NCBI RefSeq assembly: GCF_040436345.1
Contig: NC_133216.1
Span: forward strand, 19,642,792 to 19,706,791
Direction of reading: 5' to 3'
Length of the DNA: 64,000 nt
Origin: Pagrus major
Lineage: Eukaryota; Chordata; Actinopteri; Spariformes; Sparidae
The notes under the pieces were generated by a model. It was not told the origin of the DNA. It saw only the letters and a list, made by a program, of their open reading frames with translations, and did not search any database. The translations under genes were made by a program, and so were the position numbers. The stretch's first letter is position 1. Every line of letters starts with the position of its first letter. Shown in pieces: positions 27,886 to 40,859 of this stretch.

Positions 27886-29881
27886 GTGATCTGCACCCAG
27901 CCAGAGGAGTACAATAGCCGAGAGGCACTGTGTAACTCTACCGGGGAGGGTCCGCTGTTGCGTAATCCTGGCAACCATGATCGGAACCGCGTGCAGCGAC
28001 TCCCTACATCAGCTGACGTGGACTTCGTTGTGGGCCTCCCCGAGTACGAGACTGAACCCATGGACCGACTCTCCAACATGAGCTTCAGGAACTCCATAGA
28101 GGGTACACGCACACTCCAACACACCAATTTGTCGTCAGATGTTGGAAAAAGTGCCTTCTAGGGTGCCCTTCCAGTGGACGTCTCCTCACTATAAATATAT
28201 CACGACTTTCTGCGCACTGGTGCCCCACTGCATACAGCTGGTGCCCTTTTTATTGTTTTTGCCCCTGTCCCTCAAACATCCTGAGTCCACCACTGTAATT
28301 ACATGTGTGTCTGTGTGATATGCATACATTCAAAGAGAGGCATACACACAGACATTCACACTTAATGTCAACCTATAATGTAATACTGAGACACAGATTC
28401 AAGCAGGAAAAAATATATGTACCCTCGAAACAGCTGCTTAAACCACACATCTTACTTAAACATGACAACAAATGAAATATTCCATATCGGACTGACAATT
28501 TAGTTTTCTTGGTTAAAAAAAAAGTGTTTTATTTCAGCAGTTTCTTGTTGCTCTTGCCCAATATTTTTGTCTACATTAGTGTTGAACTCACAGTTACCTC
28601 GAAGCAGTTTCCACAAGCATCACTCAAATACACAGTAAGTGGCCTTCAGCTGGTCTTAAGCTCAATAAGTCCCTTGCTTGTCAGTGTGCTAGAAAGCATC
28701 CATCTTGAAGCAAAAGCATTTCAAAGATGTGTGAAAGAGCTCTTTAAACACTAACAGTGAGTATATCAAACTTAATCAGCTCTGTTAAAACAGAATTGAT
28801 TTTAAACAAACTATCTTTCAAAATGTTTTTGACATTTCTGCAACAGAAACGTGGCGCTTTAACAAAACAAAAATTCACAAATATCTCTTATCAACTTACC
28901 TTTCCTCAGGTTTTGCCGATCCAGAGACCGGTCTTGCAGTGCAAGGTCAAAGCACCATGCACAATGCCCTGCACATCTTCATGAACGGCTCCATGTCCTC
29001 AGTGCAGGGCTCAGCCAACGACCCCGTATTCCTCCTGCACCATGCTTTCATTGACAGGTACACACAGGAAAAGAGCATTATGGTTACAGAGAGTTGATAA
29101 TCATGTATTCATCTGGTCGATTATAAAGTAAATGACCACTTTTTTTGTGTGTGTGTTTACATTTTTGAAATTCACAAGTAAAATTTTTGGGGATATTTGT
29201 GATGGTGTTAAAGATTTACTCCTTTTGAATTTAATATTTCTCCTTTTTCTTACCATATGTCTTTGTCTGCATCCTGGTCTGACCATTATTCCCTTTCTGT
29301 CTTTATCATACTCATCTTTATCCATCCTTCCTCTTGTCCCTTGCTTCCTTTTTCATCCTTCTCTAGCATCTTTGAGCGCTGGCTCAGGACTCATCAGCCT
29401 CTCCGGACCAGCTACCCACGTGCCAATGCCCCCATCGGCCACAATGATGGTTACTACATGGTGCCCTTCATGCCTCTCTATAGAAACGGAGACTACTTCC
29501 TGTCCGACAAGGTTTTAGGATTTGAGTATGCCTACCTGCTGGATCCTGGTCAGTACAGAAAAAACAAACACGTCCAGTAAATGAGTCTTTCTACAGCTCT
29601 TTCTTAATGTTAAACTCCTCCTCCTCCCCACAGGCCAGAGATTTGTTCAGGAGTTCCTGACACCCTACCTCCAGCAGGCCCAGGAGATCTGGCAGTGGCT
29701 CCTGGGAGCCGGGCTCCTCGGGGCAGTGATCGCCGCAATCATTGCTGCACTGCTCGTTGTCGCAAGAAGGAAGTGGAGGCGCAACCAGAGGAGGAAGAGG
29801 GTGTCGAGCTATGGAGAGAGGCAGCCACTACTGCACAGCAGCTCAGAGGAAGGCTCATCATCATATCAAACAACACTGTAA
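26181..29881 (+). CDS. tyr: Tyrosinase, complete, five exons, 540 aa
   Basis: Copper oxidase of melanosomes that hydroxylates tyrosine and oxidises DOPA, the first step of melanin synthesis. Exons 26181–27008, 27886–28102, 28910–29057, 29367–29548 and 29634–29881 join to one open frame. Residues 1–19 are a signal peptide. A cysteine-rich EGF-like region follows (about 24–113). The CuA site has H182, H205 and H214 ([19 protein letters not shown]). The CuB site has H366, H370 and H393 (MHNALHI, LLHHAF). A membrane segment spans about 480–502. The cytosolic tail carries the melanosome-sorting dileucine ERQPLL (520–525). Exons 2–4 are 217, 148 and 182 bp, the sizes I remember for human TYR, with the same phases. 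All copper ligands are intact, so the enzyme should be active. It is convergent with nox4. Confidence 0.98.
27811..27883 (+). repeat. (TG)n microsatellite at the tyr intron 1 acceptor
   Basis: About 36 TG units run without interruption into the acceptor AG at 27884–27885. The usual polypyrimidine tract is replaced by this repeat. Confidence 0.97.
27886..28102 (+). CDS. tyr: tyr exon 2
   Basis: This exon starts [11 protein letters not shown] and ends MSFRNSIE plus one base. It is 217 bp. The acceptor AG follows directly on a long TG microsatellite (27811–27883) and not on a pyrimidine tract. The donor is GAGG|GTACAC. Confidence 0.96.
28150..28300. repeat. Possible interspersed repeat in tyr intron 2
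   Basis: A block with GGTGCCC motifs and CATCCTGAGTCCACCACTG resembles dispersed fish repeats. Borders are not clear. Confidence 0.3.
28910..29057 (+). CDS. tyr: tyr exon 3
   Basis: A 148-bp exon carrying the CuB ligands ([23 protein letters not shown]). The acceptor is TTTCCTCAG and the donor is GACAG|GTACAC, phase 2. Confidence 0.97.
29367..29548 (+). CDS. tyr: tyr exon 4
   Basis: A 182-bp exon, [13 protein letters not shown] to YAYLLDP plus one base. It includes the conserved NAPIGHN block. The acceptor is TTCTCTAG and the donor is CCTG|GTCAGT. Confidence 0.97.
29634..29881 (+). CDS. tyr: tyr exon 5 (end of coding)
   Basis: This exon codes for the membrane helix ([20 protein letters not shown]), a basic stop-transfer stretch, the ERQPLL sorting signal and a serine-rich end SSYQTTL, then TAA. 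The acceptor is CCCCACAG, after an intron of only 85 bp. Confidence 0.97.
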
Positions 29882-30650
29882 CACACACAGATACTCTACA
29901 TACTGCTGTGCCTGAATGTACAAAATGTTAGAGACACTTCCTGGTACAGCACTTCATTTGTCACTGATGTCCCATCATAAATCTTTTTAAATGTTAAAAT
30001 AATAGATGACAGTACAGTTAGAAAGAAAACATCTGTTGCCGTCATGTGTGTGTTGTCTATTATTGCAAGTCTATTTTATTGCACCCCAACACAGTGGAGG
30101 TGAAATGAATTTCATTGATAGCACTGGAAAATGTCAGCAACATCATCTAGGTTTATCTAGGTTTGCAGAGTTTTTAAAGGCCTTCCAATACTTTTAAGAT
30201 TTTGGGGCATCAAAAAAGCAAAATCCACTTCACTTCCTGTGTATTTAATATTGAGGCACACAGACACTTCAAGGTCTGAGTTTTTTCTCGTGGGTGATTA
30301 ATCTGTGACTTGTGTTCTCATTTTTGAGTACATTTACTGTCTATTCACATGAGCTACTACATCAGCAGCCTTTAGATCAGCAAGAAATGTGATGTGTAAA
30401 TTCCTTCCTTGGCAACTTTTTCTTGGCTGACCTGAAGCACAGATGCATATACGGTATAATGCATTACTCCATTGTAAGGCACTCTATTGAACTCTAACTG
30501 AAACGCACTGTATGTAAATAATGTGAGTTTACTGGAGTATGCAGTTATATAATATTCAACTGAATTGCCTACAACTCAAGCCAGATCTGCTGCTGTATCT
30601 GTATAGACCGCTCAGGGTGTAAAAGTCACATTATTTGCCTCCTCACACTC

Positions 30651-30656
30651 AATAAA
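30651..30656 (+). terminator. Candidate tyr polyadenylation signal
   Basis: AATAAA 770 bp after the tyr stop codon, with T-rich DNA following (about 30674–30682). Other signals may be used. Confidence 0.4.
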
Positions 30657-30787
30657 TCAGTGTCTTAACAAAAGTTTTTCCTCCCACATAACCTCTATGT
30701 CTTCATTTGTAAAAATGTATTATTTCAGAATCACTTAACTGGCAACCAAACTACTTTTCTAGATGTAATTTGAACACGATTGCTCAG

Positions 30788-30788
<1 letters not shown>

Positions 30789-30854
<66 letters not shown>
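30789..30854. repeat. (TG)n microsatellite
   Basis: 33 TG units, in the presumed 3' flank of tyr. Confidence 0.95.
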
Positions 30855-30859
<5 letters not shown>

Positions 30860-32310
30860 CTTTGAATGTGAAACTCTAACAAAATCTTTAACACACCTTG
30901 CGTGTTTGCACTGGTGCTATAATGGCTGTGATCTTTTGCAAGGAAGAAAGTGTAGCTGGTATCACAATAACAAAGATGAATCATGAGTTTGTACATGCTG
31001 CATTAAAATCTAACAAATCAGATCCAGTTTTCTCTGTGATTTATTCTTTGTCTCTTGGAGTTGCAGGAATTCCGACTGAATGCATTTATCCTGAGATAAT
31101 CTAACCAACTAAACTAACCAGGAATTGGTGCATTTTACATGAATGGTAGCAGAAATCTGAATCAAATGATGGTTTTGGGTTTTATCTTTTGTAAGCCAGA
31201 GCCTAGACTGCCAGCCTTTATAACAGGTTTGTACTGTCAGTTTGTATAATGAGAAGCTGTTGTTAAATTCACGACTACTTCACATTATCACTGATGTCGT
31301 TTTTGGTTAATATTTTATAGCTAATTTGAATGATATCTAATTTAAATGATGTCTAGTTAATACCACTAAACAGTTGCTTGTGACCTAGAATCACATTTAA
31401 ATATTTTCTCACTTATTATCTCCAAGTAATGAAGAAATAATAAATAGAAAATCTCTTTTATTTCAGACTTTGCCGTGTTCTTAAAAAAGAGGACAATCCT
31501 GAAAATAAACATACAAATGAACATTTAAATATATTTAAATTTCAAAATGCTAAATAAGTGGTGGCTAATTACAATGTGAGAGAATATGCTTGTTTCAGTC
31601 ACGAAATTAGAAATATCAAGACGTTCATTCTTTGCAGACACCTGGTGTTTCCAGTTTTGGCTTTTTTCAAAATAATAGCTGACCCAAAACACAATAAACT
31701 TCTTAAATTGTAGTGTCAAACTTACACATTAATTGTTATCAACTGCATCTGTATCTTAATTTCTTTCAACTTTCTGGATATGTGTAAAAGTAATGACAGA
31801 CACTTTGTGGAAAGATTGCCAAAGCCCTGCAGAAGTTTTCACATAATATAAAATAACTTTAAACATTATAAATAAATTGAAAAACAACTAACTAAAAATA
31901 CTGGCTTGAGGTGTAGTGAAGGTTTGCTTTGCATTAAAACAGATCTTTGATACACAAAATATGAACAGAGGACCGATAGTTAAACAATGAAATGAAAACA
32001 AACTGAATTATGTGTCCATTTTGGTTGAAATCCTTCTCTCAGATGCTGATGATTGAAAGTCTCCCAGACCAATCAAAACCTAGTTCTGTTTCCCAGCTCA
32101 GACACAGGAAGTATTTGGCCTCCTGACATTTTCTCTTCAGGCTGTTTATAAATCCAGCTTCTGTAAGTAAGACATACACACCCAGTGCTAACACGTCTAT
32201 AGAGAGCTAAAATCCTGTCACCTTTAACTGCTATTTTCTGTTTAAAATCGCCTCATCAGATGATGTATTTTCCCCTTAGAGGGTTTCTATTATCAGTCTT
32301 TCTCAAAACT

Positions 32311-32900
32311 TAAAGGGACAGTTCACCCAAAAATCTAAAATAAGATTTCCCCTCTCATTTGTTGTCCTATTTGTCCATCTAGATTTCTTTGGTTTGAGTT
32401 GCAGAGTTTTGGACAAGAGGCTCATGGTCCTAATGTAAACATTAAAGGTGTCCTCCTTGGCTGAGCTGTAAGGTTAGCTAGCTTAGCTAGCTTAGTTAGC
32501 TAGCCTCTCGTCCATGACTTGATGTACACTCTCTTCTGCGCTGTGATAAGGTTTGAAAATATTTCCTACATGAATCTGCTCACAACAAGGTCTGTGGATT
32601 GTCTTCAGTAACCGGGTCATGATTACTGGAAAGAGACATTGCTGTTGCACTTTAAAAATGCAAGCCGAGTACCATCTTGTTCCATTATAATTGTCAGAAG
32701 GCAGACATCTCTACAGGTGATATCTAAAAAACTTTTTGAATGCTGACAAAACACAGTTCAAATAACCAGGCAAGTCAATTCTATATGCCATGCACAGTAG
32801 AAGGTACCTGTATGTATTTATAATGGATGAAGATAGACAAGCTTCTGAAACTAAAGCCTGAAGTGGTACTGGGTGGGGACTCTCGAAAAACTAAAACTTT
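32311..32900. mobile_element. Probable MITE (AAAGGGACAGTTCACCC end)
   Basis: The left border AAAGGGACAGTTCACCCAAA is a very common miniature-transposon end in fish. A TTAGCTAGC direct and inverted run lies within it at about 32475–32505. The right border is not clear. Confidence 0.45.
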
Positions 32901-33213
32901 TGCTCATTAAAGCTTGTTGGGAGCCAGTTTGGTGTCAAGTAAAGGTTACATGAAGTCTGTCTGTCACAGCGCTGGGTTACCACAGCTGATTTACCCATGT
33001 GGTTCCACCTCTCTGGTCTTTCACTGTTTTGTTGTTTGTCTGGTCTCTGCAGTCTGTACAAGTGCACTGAGAGATGCAATTGCAGGTTGTGTCTGACGTT
33101 TTTTTCTCCAGGGACAGGGGATAGGATGAACTCCAACAGGAACTTTAGAAAAACAGAGCACCATGAGGGGAGAATCCCAGCAGGGAGCATGTCTCTTTAG
33201 TTTTCCTCAGAGA

Positions 33214-33219
33214 TTTATT
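33214..33219 (-). terminator. Candidate nox4 polyadenylation signal
   Basis: AATAAA on the minus strand, 368 bp downstream of the nox4 stop codon. Confidence 0.4.
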
Positions 33220-33586
33220 GGGTCAGATGCTGAAGCTGAAGCTCTTGGGGGCCCTCAGTTGGGGGTCAGGCTGGTCTGTAGAGAGGAACAGGCCTCGTAC
33301 TGCTTGTTAAAGTCTTATCCTGCTGGGGCCTTTTGTGACCGACCATGGGCAGGGATGCATATGAAATAGTAATACAGTCTATGAATGTTCAAGTTCTTTT
33401 GGCCTGTTTCAGAGCGTGTCAAACATTTCAAGTAACAAATATCAGCCAGAATCAGATATTCAGGAATTTACTTCAAATGAAGACCACTTGCTCCTAAAGT
33501 TATGAAAATCAATCCGTCCCAAGGTTACTGGTTTTTGTTTTTCGCTGAGGTTGAGCTCAAAGTGTGAAGCCTGCTCTGATGTTGGA

Positions 33587-33707
33587 TCAGCTGAAGGACT
33601 CTTTGTTGAATTCAAAGGTTGTTCCAGAGGATCGGGCTGAGTTACACAGTCTGTGGAGAGTCCTGGAGATGCCTTTTGGTCCACAGCAGAAAACGCCAAC
33701 TCGCTTA
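33587..33707 (-). CDS. nox4: nox4 exon 18 (end of coding)
   Basis: This exon reads [20 protein letters not shown] to [11 protein letters not shown], then TGA at 33589–33587. The acceptor is GGTTTTAG. Confidence 0.96.
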
Positions 33708-36700
33708 CTAAAACCACAGACAGACAGACGGAGACAGAGAGAGAGAGAGTGTTAATAGATGTAAAAACACTGGATTCATACTCCAGTCCTGCACATTCCC
33801 ACTCTACTTACTTATTATTGGTCTTCGCAATCTCATCAAGCAGTAACTTCCACCTGGGTCGACCAACCAGCAGTCTTGAGGTGAGCGGGCGGTATTTCTC
33901 CTCAGACATGCCCTGGAAAAAAGGGTACGTAACAACAATGTCAATTTTTGGCCATATTGGGACAACACTAACATATTATTACTTTTTAAAATGATGTGAC
34001 AAACATGTTAGCAACATTATCATTCAATTAGAGTCACGTTTGTGTCCACCTGGTGAATGTAAGTCTGATATTTACTCTCTTTTAGCTCCGATTTTCCCCA
34101 ACTCCTCAATGAAACATCTGGCTCTTAAACTGCTAAATGCTTCACTATGTTCACCACTAAGATCATTAAGTGTGTCTGTCTGCTGTTTGATGCTGAGCAG
34201 GTAGTACAATTTTAATTTGGAATTAGAAAATGAGAGTTAATATATTTACTTTTTCTTTTACTATTCAACCTAATCTGGCATCCCATCGGTGTGCTAGAGG
34301 GGAAAAAAGTCTAGGGTAGGGATAATTTCACTGGTCACTGGATTTTGACCGGGTTAATGCATAAAAAATTGATAAAAAGGATCAATCTGAGCGCAGATAT
34401 ATCACAAAATGTAGCAGGCAGAAGCATCCTTAGAGATGAAGGTCAGGACATCTGTGGAATGCTTCAGATTTTCAGCCTCGTTGGCGCAGTAGGCAGCGCG
34501 TCAGTCTCATAATCTGAAGGTCGTGAGTTCGAGCCTCACACGGGGCAGTTGTTTTGGCCACAGGACCAAATAAAATATGGAGTATGGACTGGTGGCTGAA
34601 GACGTATCAGTTCACCTCCTGTGCACTGCCAAGGTGCCCTTGAGCAAGTTACCAAAGCCTAATTGCTCAGACACCTCTCTGTTGTTGCATGCGTGTGTGA
34701 TTGGGGCTTGTGTTTGTAGAAGAAATACCAGCATGGTTCTCTGTAAAGGCATGAATAAAGCACTTCTTCATACAGTTTGAGCAGAAGCAGAGCAAATCTA
34801 AGAGCAATCACGGGTTATCTGCGATGGCAGGGGTTTTGAGGAAAACCATGACAAAATCTGAAAATGATCAATGACTCATGCTGTCAAATTGAAAATAGCC
34901 CCATAATGTGTAAAATATATTTTTTTCTTTAGGTTAAAAAATTCTTGTCTGTCACATCAACAGGATCTCCATCATCTTCATCCTCCAGTTCTTCCACCTG
35001 TCTTTCTTTCTCCTGCTAACCTGCACTCTGACGCAGCCTGTGTGATCTGAAGTTGTGGGCAGTTATCAGCAAAGCAAAGCAAACTTGTGGGATGATGTGA
35101 ATTAAAAAAAAAATCTGTATCAGCCAAGTAAGCTTCTGGTATAATGAACGTTATCACAGCAAAACAGCTCTGAGACGGGTCAAGATTTTTCTGTTGAGGG
35201 GTAACGTGACACCCAATAGTGTTATCCAGCCTTTACCAGGGCCTGTCTTACAAACAAAGATCAGTACAGCTGGATGTCTGTGCAGGGTGAGAGCTGAAAC
35301 CCTCGCAAATCAGGAATATAAAATATAAACAGGGACAAAAATAACGTTACTTGACAGAGGACTTGGCATACTTCACTGATAATTTCCTCTGACAGGCTGC
35401 TGAACCATGACAGACTGGTTTTACAGCCTCTTGTAAACCCAACAACGATTAAGTGAACCACCCACACGCTTTGAAAAGAGTTACTCTCCCCGTCGGGGAA
35501 TTGAACCCCGGTCTCCCGCGTGACAGGCGGGGATACTCACCACTATACTAACGAGGAGCTGTTCTGCCCTGATCACATGGCCTCATAAAAAAAGAGTCAG
35601 CCACAGCAGACACATTTGTTTTGGAGATACATGGGTTGGTGTTTCTATTTGATCCACATATACGTGTGACATTTTGAATAGTTTTATAAAGAGTTTGGCT
35701 TGATCTCAAAGACATGAATCATTGAATAAACACTGGAGGGAATATTAGCAGCTATTTGCAGTATGATTAAAAATATGCCCAAACAGTTAAAAGAACAACA
35801 ATTTCTTTCAGCATAAGCTAAATGACTTAATTCTTGATCTGCCTTGAATCCTTGCACAGATAAAATTAAATAGAAATAAAAACTATTGTAATACATTCAC
35901 GGTCTCTTATAGCTGTTTGCAACATTAAGAAATGGTGAAGAGAGTTTGAAATAAGTGGATTATTACAGAAGCACACACACTGAAACAATATGACACCATA
36001 AATACTGTATTGTTCAGAGAGAGAACAGAAAGATGAACGGACTTTAGACTTCAGTGTCTCTCACGGTCATATAATGCCCTCTAGTGGGGAACAAACAATG
36101 GAACAAGACTTTAATGTTTGAACAGACAATGAAATAAAAAGATGAACATACGACCTACCTGCAGGTTGTCTGTCTGACTGACGTACAGTTTCAGATTGAA
36201 GTAGTCCGGTCTGTTTTCCTGCCAAAGCTAGAAGACAAACACAGACATTCTTAATTCAACAAAGTGATATTCAGGATAAAATGCAACATTTGTTCTTTGG
36301 GTTTCTTTGAAAGTAAGAGAGGTAAAATTACTACAGGGTACTAGAAAATTCAAACACCTATCAAGTATTTTCAAGCTCCCTAAACCAAAAACGTTCCAGA
36401 GTCTTGAAGCTTTTATCATCACATCTAAAATGTTAAATGCAATTGAGAAAAATCAATCAATGTTAAGTATGTTGTCAATTAGTTTATTTCACCAGCTAAT
36501 CATTTTAACTTTGTTTGTATGTTTTGATTTTGATTATTTAATACTCGTTCATCTTTATGTTGAGACAACAAACAAATATGATATCAGGGATTGTTTTATT
36601 TCAAAGATGAAAAGATTTTTGATGATTGTGTTGATGAAACACCAGACTATGTTGAAAATCAAGCATTTTTCAATGAGTATATTATAATATTCATTCATAA

Positions 36701-37833
36701 ACATAAAAACATAGTGGTTAATTTCAAGTATTTTCCAATCTTTCAAAACTTTGAACTGTTATGAACAGCCACAAGATGGCGCTAAATGCCATAAAACTGG
36801 CATTTCATTCTTTGTTATTTTACCCATATCATGGCAAAACACTGCTAAAATTGTTAAATGTGCTCCCTGGGGCATGTTTTCCCTGCTCTGCTGATGGTTT
36901 CAGTATGCCTATAAAGAAAAAACACACGCATACACTAAACAGTACACTCAGAGTTGGAGCAGTGCACAGTTTGACACCATTGGCCGCATGAGTCATTTAA
37001 TTTGATCAAAACATTTCCACACTAATGTTGTTTAACTGTAATGAGACTTTAAAAGCACAGGTGCCACGGTAATGACTCCCCTGCTCGTCTGCGGTCTTTT
37101 ACGCCATTAACCTCTGACCTTCCTCTTCCCCTCAAAACCCGGAAAACTTTCTTTGACCTCACTGAGAGTCGACACACACAGGAATGAAGAGTTGCGAACC
37201 TCAATAGCCTGTGGCGAGTAGATTATCTCTGCTGGGAAACGGGCTTCACTTACGTTTTCTGAACGAACGGTAAAAGCAGGGGCATGCACAGGCATTCTGA
37301 AGTCAATCTTCTGACCCAGTGCTGACATTCAAGCAATCAGAAACTTCTTACTGACCTTGTGATGCACAGCACACAGCAGCTCAGCAAACCAGTAGAAGGA
37401 CTGGAGCTCCCTGCAGACCCACACAAAATACAACCTCTGCAACCTGAAACCCTTCCAGCCGTCACTGGGTGAAAAGCAGGGAGGAAGGAAGAAAGAAGGA
37501 AACAAATAGTCATTATTCAGGTTTCTCATCATTTGTAAGGATGGGGTCATTTTAACGGCACTCACAGCAGGGCGTGCAGCACGCAGGCGAACGGCGTGAC
37601 TCCGATTCCACCCGCAACACAAAGACTGACGTCGTAGTTGAACACTTCCTCTGATGGACTTCCAAAGGGACCGTCCACGTAAAGCCTGAACACGCAACGT
37701 GGACAAAAATACACGAGACGATTAGCAGAGAAACTGGACAAACACACACATATATATTTATACTTTCCCCTCAGGGTCAAACAAATATAAACAGACAAAC
37801 ATCCTGCATTTGAAATCCCACAGTCTGGGTGGA

Positions 37834-37906
<73 letters not shown>

Positions 37907-40794
37907 ACAGACAGCTCCCCCCCTACACACACCCATCATCTCTACAACAGCTGCTCAAACACTTGTGTCATTGGGAAAACACACACACACGCACACACAG
38001 ATACTAAACCACCAAGCACAGTCAACCCAAACATTTCTCTGCATTAAGAAAGTAAACTCACACGTATTATTTAATTCACTCACACAGCTTCACACATGAA
38101 AACTCAGCATTGAGCCCAGGACACAGTTGGTAATGTTCCAGTGGCCTTTACACACCCCAACACCCTCCACAGGGCCAAGTGAGGCTTGGCTCAGTATTAC
38201 TGTCACATAATCACAAGCTCTGTGACCTCACTAACACTTCTGGGACTTTTTTATTCATGGTCAAAACTACTGTAGGGTGGGACAAAATACTGATATGGAA
38301 ATATATTGTATCTTTTATATGTTTTGTGGCACCAAATATGAATATGAATACATATGAAACGGACTTCCTAAATTCACTTCTTCTTGTCTCCTCATGGAGT
38401 GAAACTTCTGTAGGCTTAATTTACACAGATTATGAAGTTGTATCCTTCCTTTAAACATTTTAACTCCAGAACTGTTTTATGGCTATTTTACCCTGAAATG
38501 ATGGCACACCTGGGCAAGATGCAGTCAGTGTGTGTGTGTGTGTGTTAAAGAGGCCCTAAGCTAAGACTCTATGCACTTTTACGTACATTGTTTTATTTCC
38601 CTTGTCAAATTCTGTGAAACTGACACCACAGTTCAATGAATAAATGCATAATTCTTGCTCTTTGTCCTTAATAGAGGTGTCTTTGTCTTTTTCTTCTTTA
38701 ATTACAGATATTGTGATGTATCATAAAGGATTGTCTTGCAATGTAATAAGTATCCCAGCAAGGGCGTTACTTCGTGTTGAAAAATGGTGGGGACACAATG
38801 ACTCAGTTTATAAACGGTCTTCCCGTATGTGATTTCAGGCAATGTAATTGGTGGATCATGAGGTCAGAGTAGATATCTATGGTAGTAAAAGAAAAGCACA
38901 ATGGCACATCAAAGGGCCTAACCCCAGCTACTTCAGACTCGACAAAATGAAAATAATCAGCATTAAATGCACAACAATGTTGACTACACAACCACCAGCC
39001 ATCCATATGCATCACATCCACAGCTGCAACGCCAATATCACATCTACTGCAGAGAGCACCAGTGCAGTCAGTCAGCCCAACAGTAACAATATCCAATAGG
39101 ACTGCCTCAAAGTATGACAACATAGAAACAACTGAGTTTTCAACTGAGAATTCACTATATACGTAATAGTGAATTGAAATGTACCCTCACCCTTCTGTCT
39201 GTAAGTTGGCAGTGTTGAACACTAAACAGCAGGAGGGGGTCTAGAGGTTTTGATTGTTTGTTTAGCTCTGGTTTACTGTCACAAAACAAACTCTCGTTCA
39301 CCCCCACCCCACATCACCCTCTCTATCTCTGCCTATCTCACTCTCTCAAACACAGAGCAGGAAGAGCACAGGGTCAGAGGTCAGCGGGTCAACACCTCTG
39401 ACCCATCTGTGATTCTAAGCCTTCATGAGAAATCATGTCAGCCACGTCACGCGCACACATACTCACACACACAAACTTACTTGGGATATCTCCTCTGTTG
39501 CACCATGGGAAGGATCTCCAAGTCGATCCTTGGTTTAGGAAGTAACAGCTGTGTGAATCGCTCTGAGGAGAGAAGAAAGGCTTTGTAATTTCACATCACG
39601 TTATCCACTGATCTAACTCTCTAAGAATGGACAAGCCATAAAGATTTTAATGCATATGTTGGGTCTGTGCAAATATTGCCATATTTAGAGGTGCCTATAC
39701 ATTCCAATTTAATGTTTTCCATACAACATGTGGTCGTGGCAGATTGAGGGGCCAACACAAACAACACCAACTTCCCTTCCTGTGTTCTGAAAGCATGTGT
39801 ACGTGGATATGTACAGTACCAAGTGGAAATGAGTGTATATGCTCTTGCATGTGTCACACGCTCCCAAAGGCCACAGCTTCCTCTGACAGTGAGTCCCTTT
39901 TGAGTCTGATGCAAACAGATGCAACTGATGCAGTCAAATAAAAAAGTGCAAGACAAAGGATAGTGTTTTTCCCAGTGGAATGACATCATTTCCTTTTCTC
40001 TGACTTGAATATGCATGCGGGATGGGGTGTGAGGTATTGTTTTTATTGTTCTCATTGTGTGAAGCACTTGCTGAAAAGTGCTATACAAATAAAGTTTAAA
40101 ATCAAAGTGTGTGTGCTTGACTTTAAAGGTGAAATATGTAAGAATTGGCCACCTGCTATTCACCCTCTGTCTGAACACTTCCAAAAGCCCAGTCTGCTCT
40201 GATTGGTCAGTTTTCACATGCCTGAGCAGGCTTCACACACCATTTTCCGCACCATGTTTATGCAACCATGGCTGTGCTGGGAGCGTGGCTGAGAGTGGTG
40301 ACTGTATATAGGCACCATTTCTGAATACGGGTATTTGTGCGTTCCTCTGTGACCTGCTTTATAATAAAAACATTTTTTTTTTTAAAAAACATGGAAATCT
40401 CACTTCATGCAATATGGGACCTTTAACATACCAAGTTTTGGAAGTGAAAAACATCCAAAAATAAATATACTGATTCCAGTTTTCCAGCTCTGTTGAATCC
40501 AACAAGCTCTGTCCTTGTTAATAAACTGAGTGTGCACTCATAGCACATACAGTTTTCCAACCAGACAATAAAACTGTGGGAACCGTGCAAGCCTCAAGGT
40601 AAGAAGTCCCACACACACACAAGATAAAAAAAACATACCCAAATAGTGAGAGAGAGGGACACATACGCATAAGAACGTAGTTTATTGGAAATGCATCCTC
40701 CCCAGAGAGGAGGACAAAACAAAATGACGTACATCCTGTCATCTCTGATAGAGAGCAGATAGTTTGCGCGTGGGTCTATTTGTCTGTCCTTTTA

Positions 40795-40859
<65 letters not shown>

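Larger units (their letters stand above)
29882..33586. other. tyr–nox4 tail-to-tail interval
   Basis: This should hold both 3' untranslated regions: a tyr AATAAA at 30651 and a nox4 AATAAA (minus) at 33219–33214. It also holds a TG microsatellite (30789–30854) and a MITE-like block at about 32311–32900. No coding exon was found. Confidence 0.6.

Noticed and set aside
34610..34770. tRNA-Met as the head of a SINE
   Set aside because: The tRNA is intact, nearly matches the normal gene, and is followed by its own TTTT stop before the repeat begins.
36307..36687. 126-aa open frame on the plus strand
   Set aside because: AT-rich, inside nox4 intron 15, antisense, with no known motif.
39621..40217. 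198-aa open frame on the minus strand
   Set aside because: It lies wholly in nox4 intron 12, overlaps a MITE end, and shows no recognisable family.
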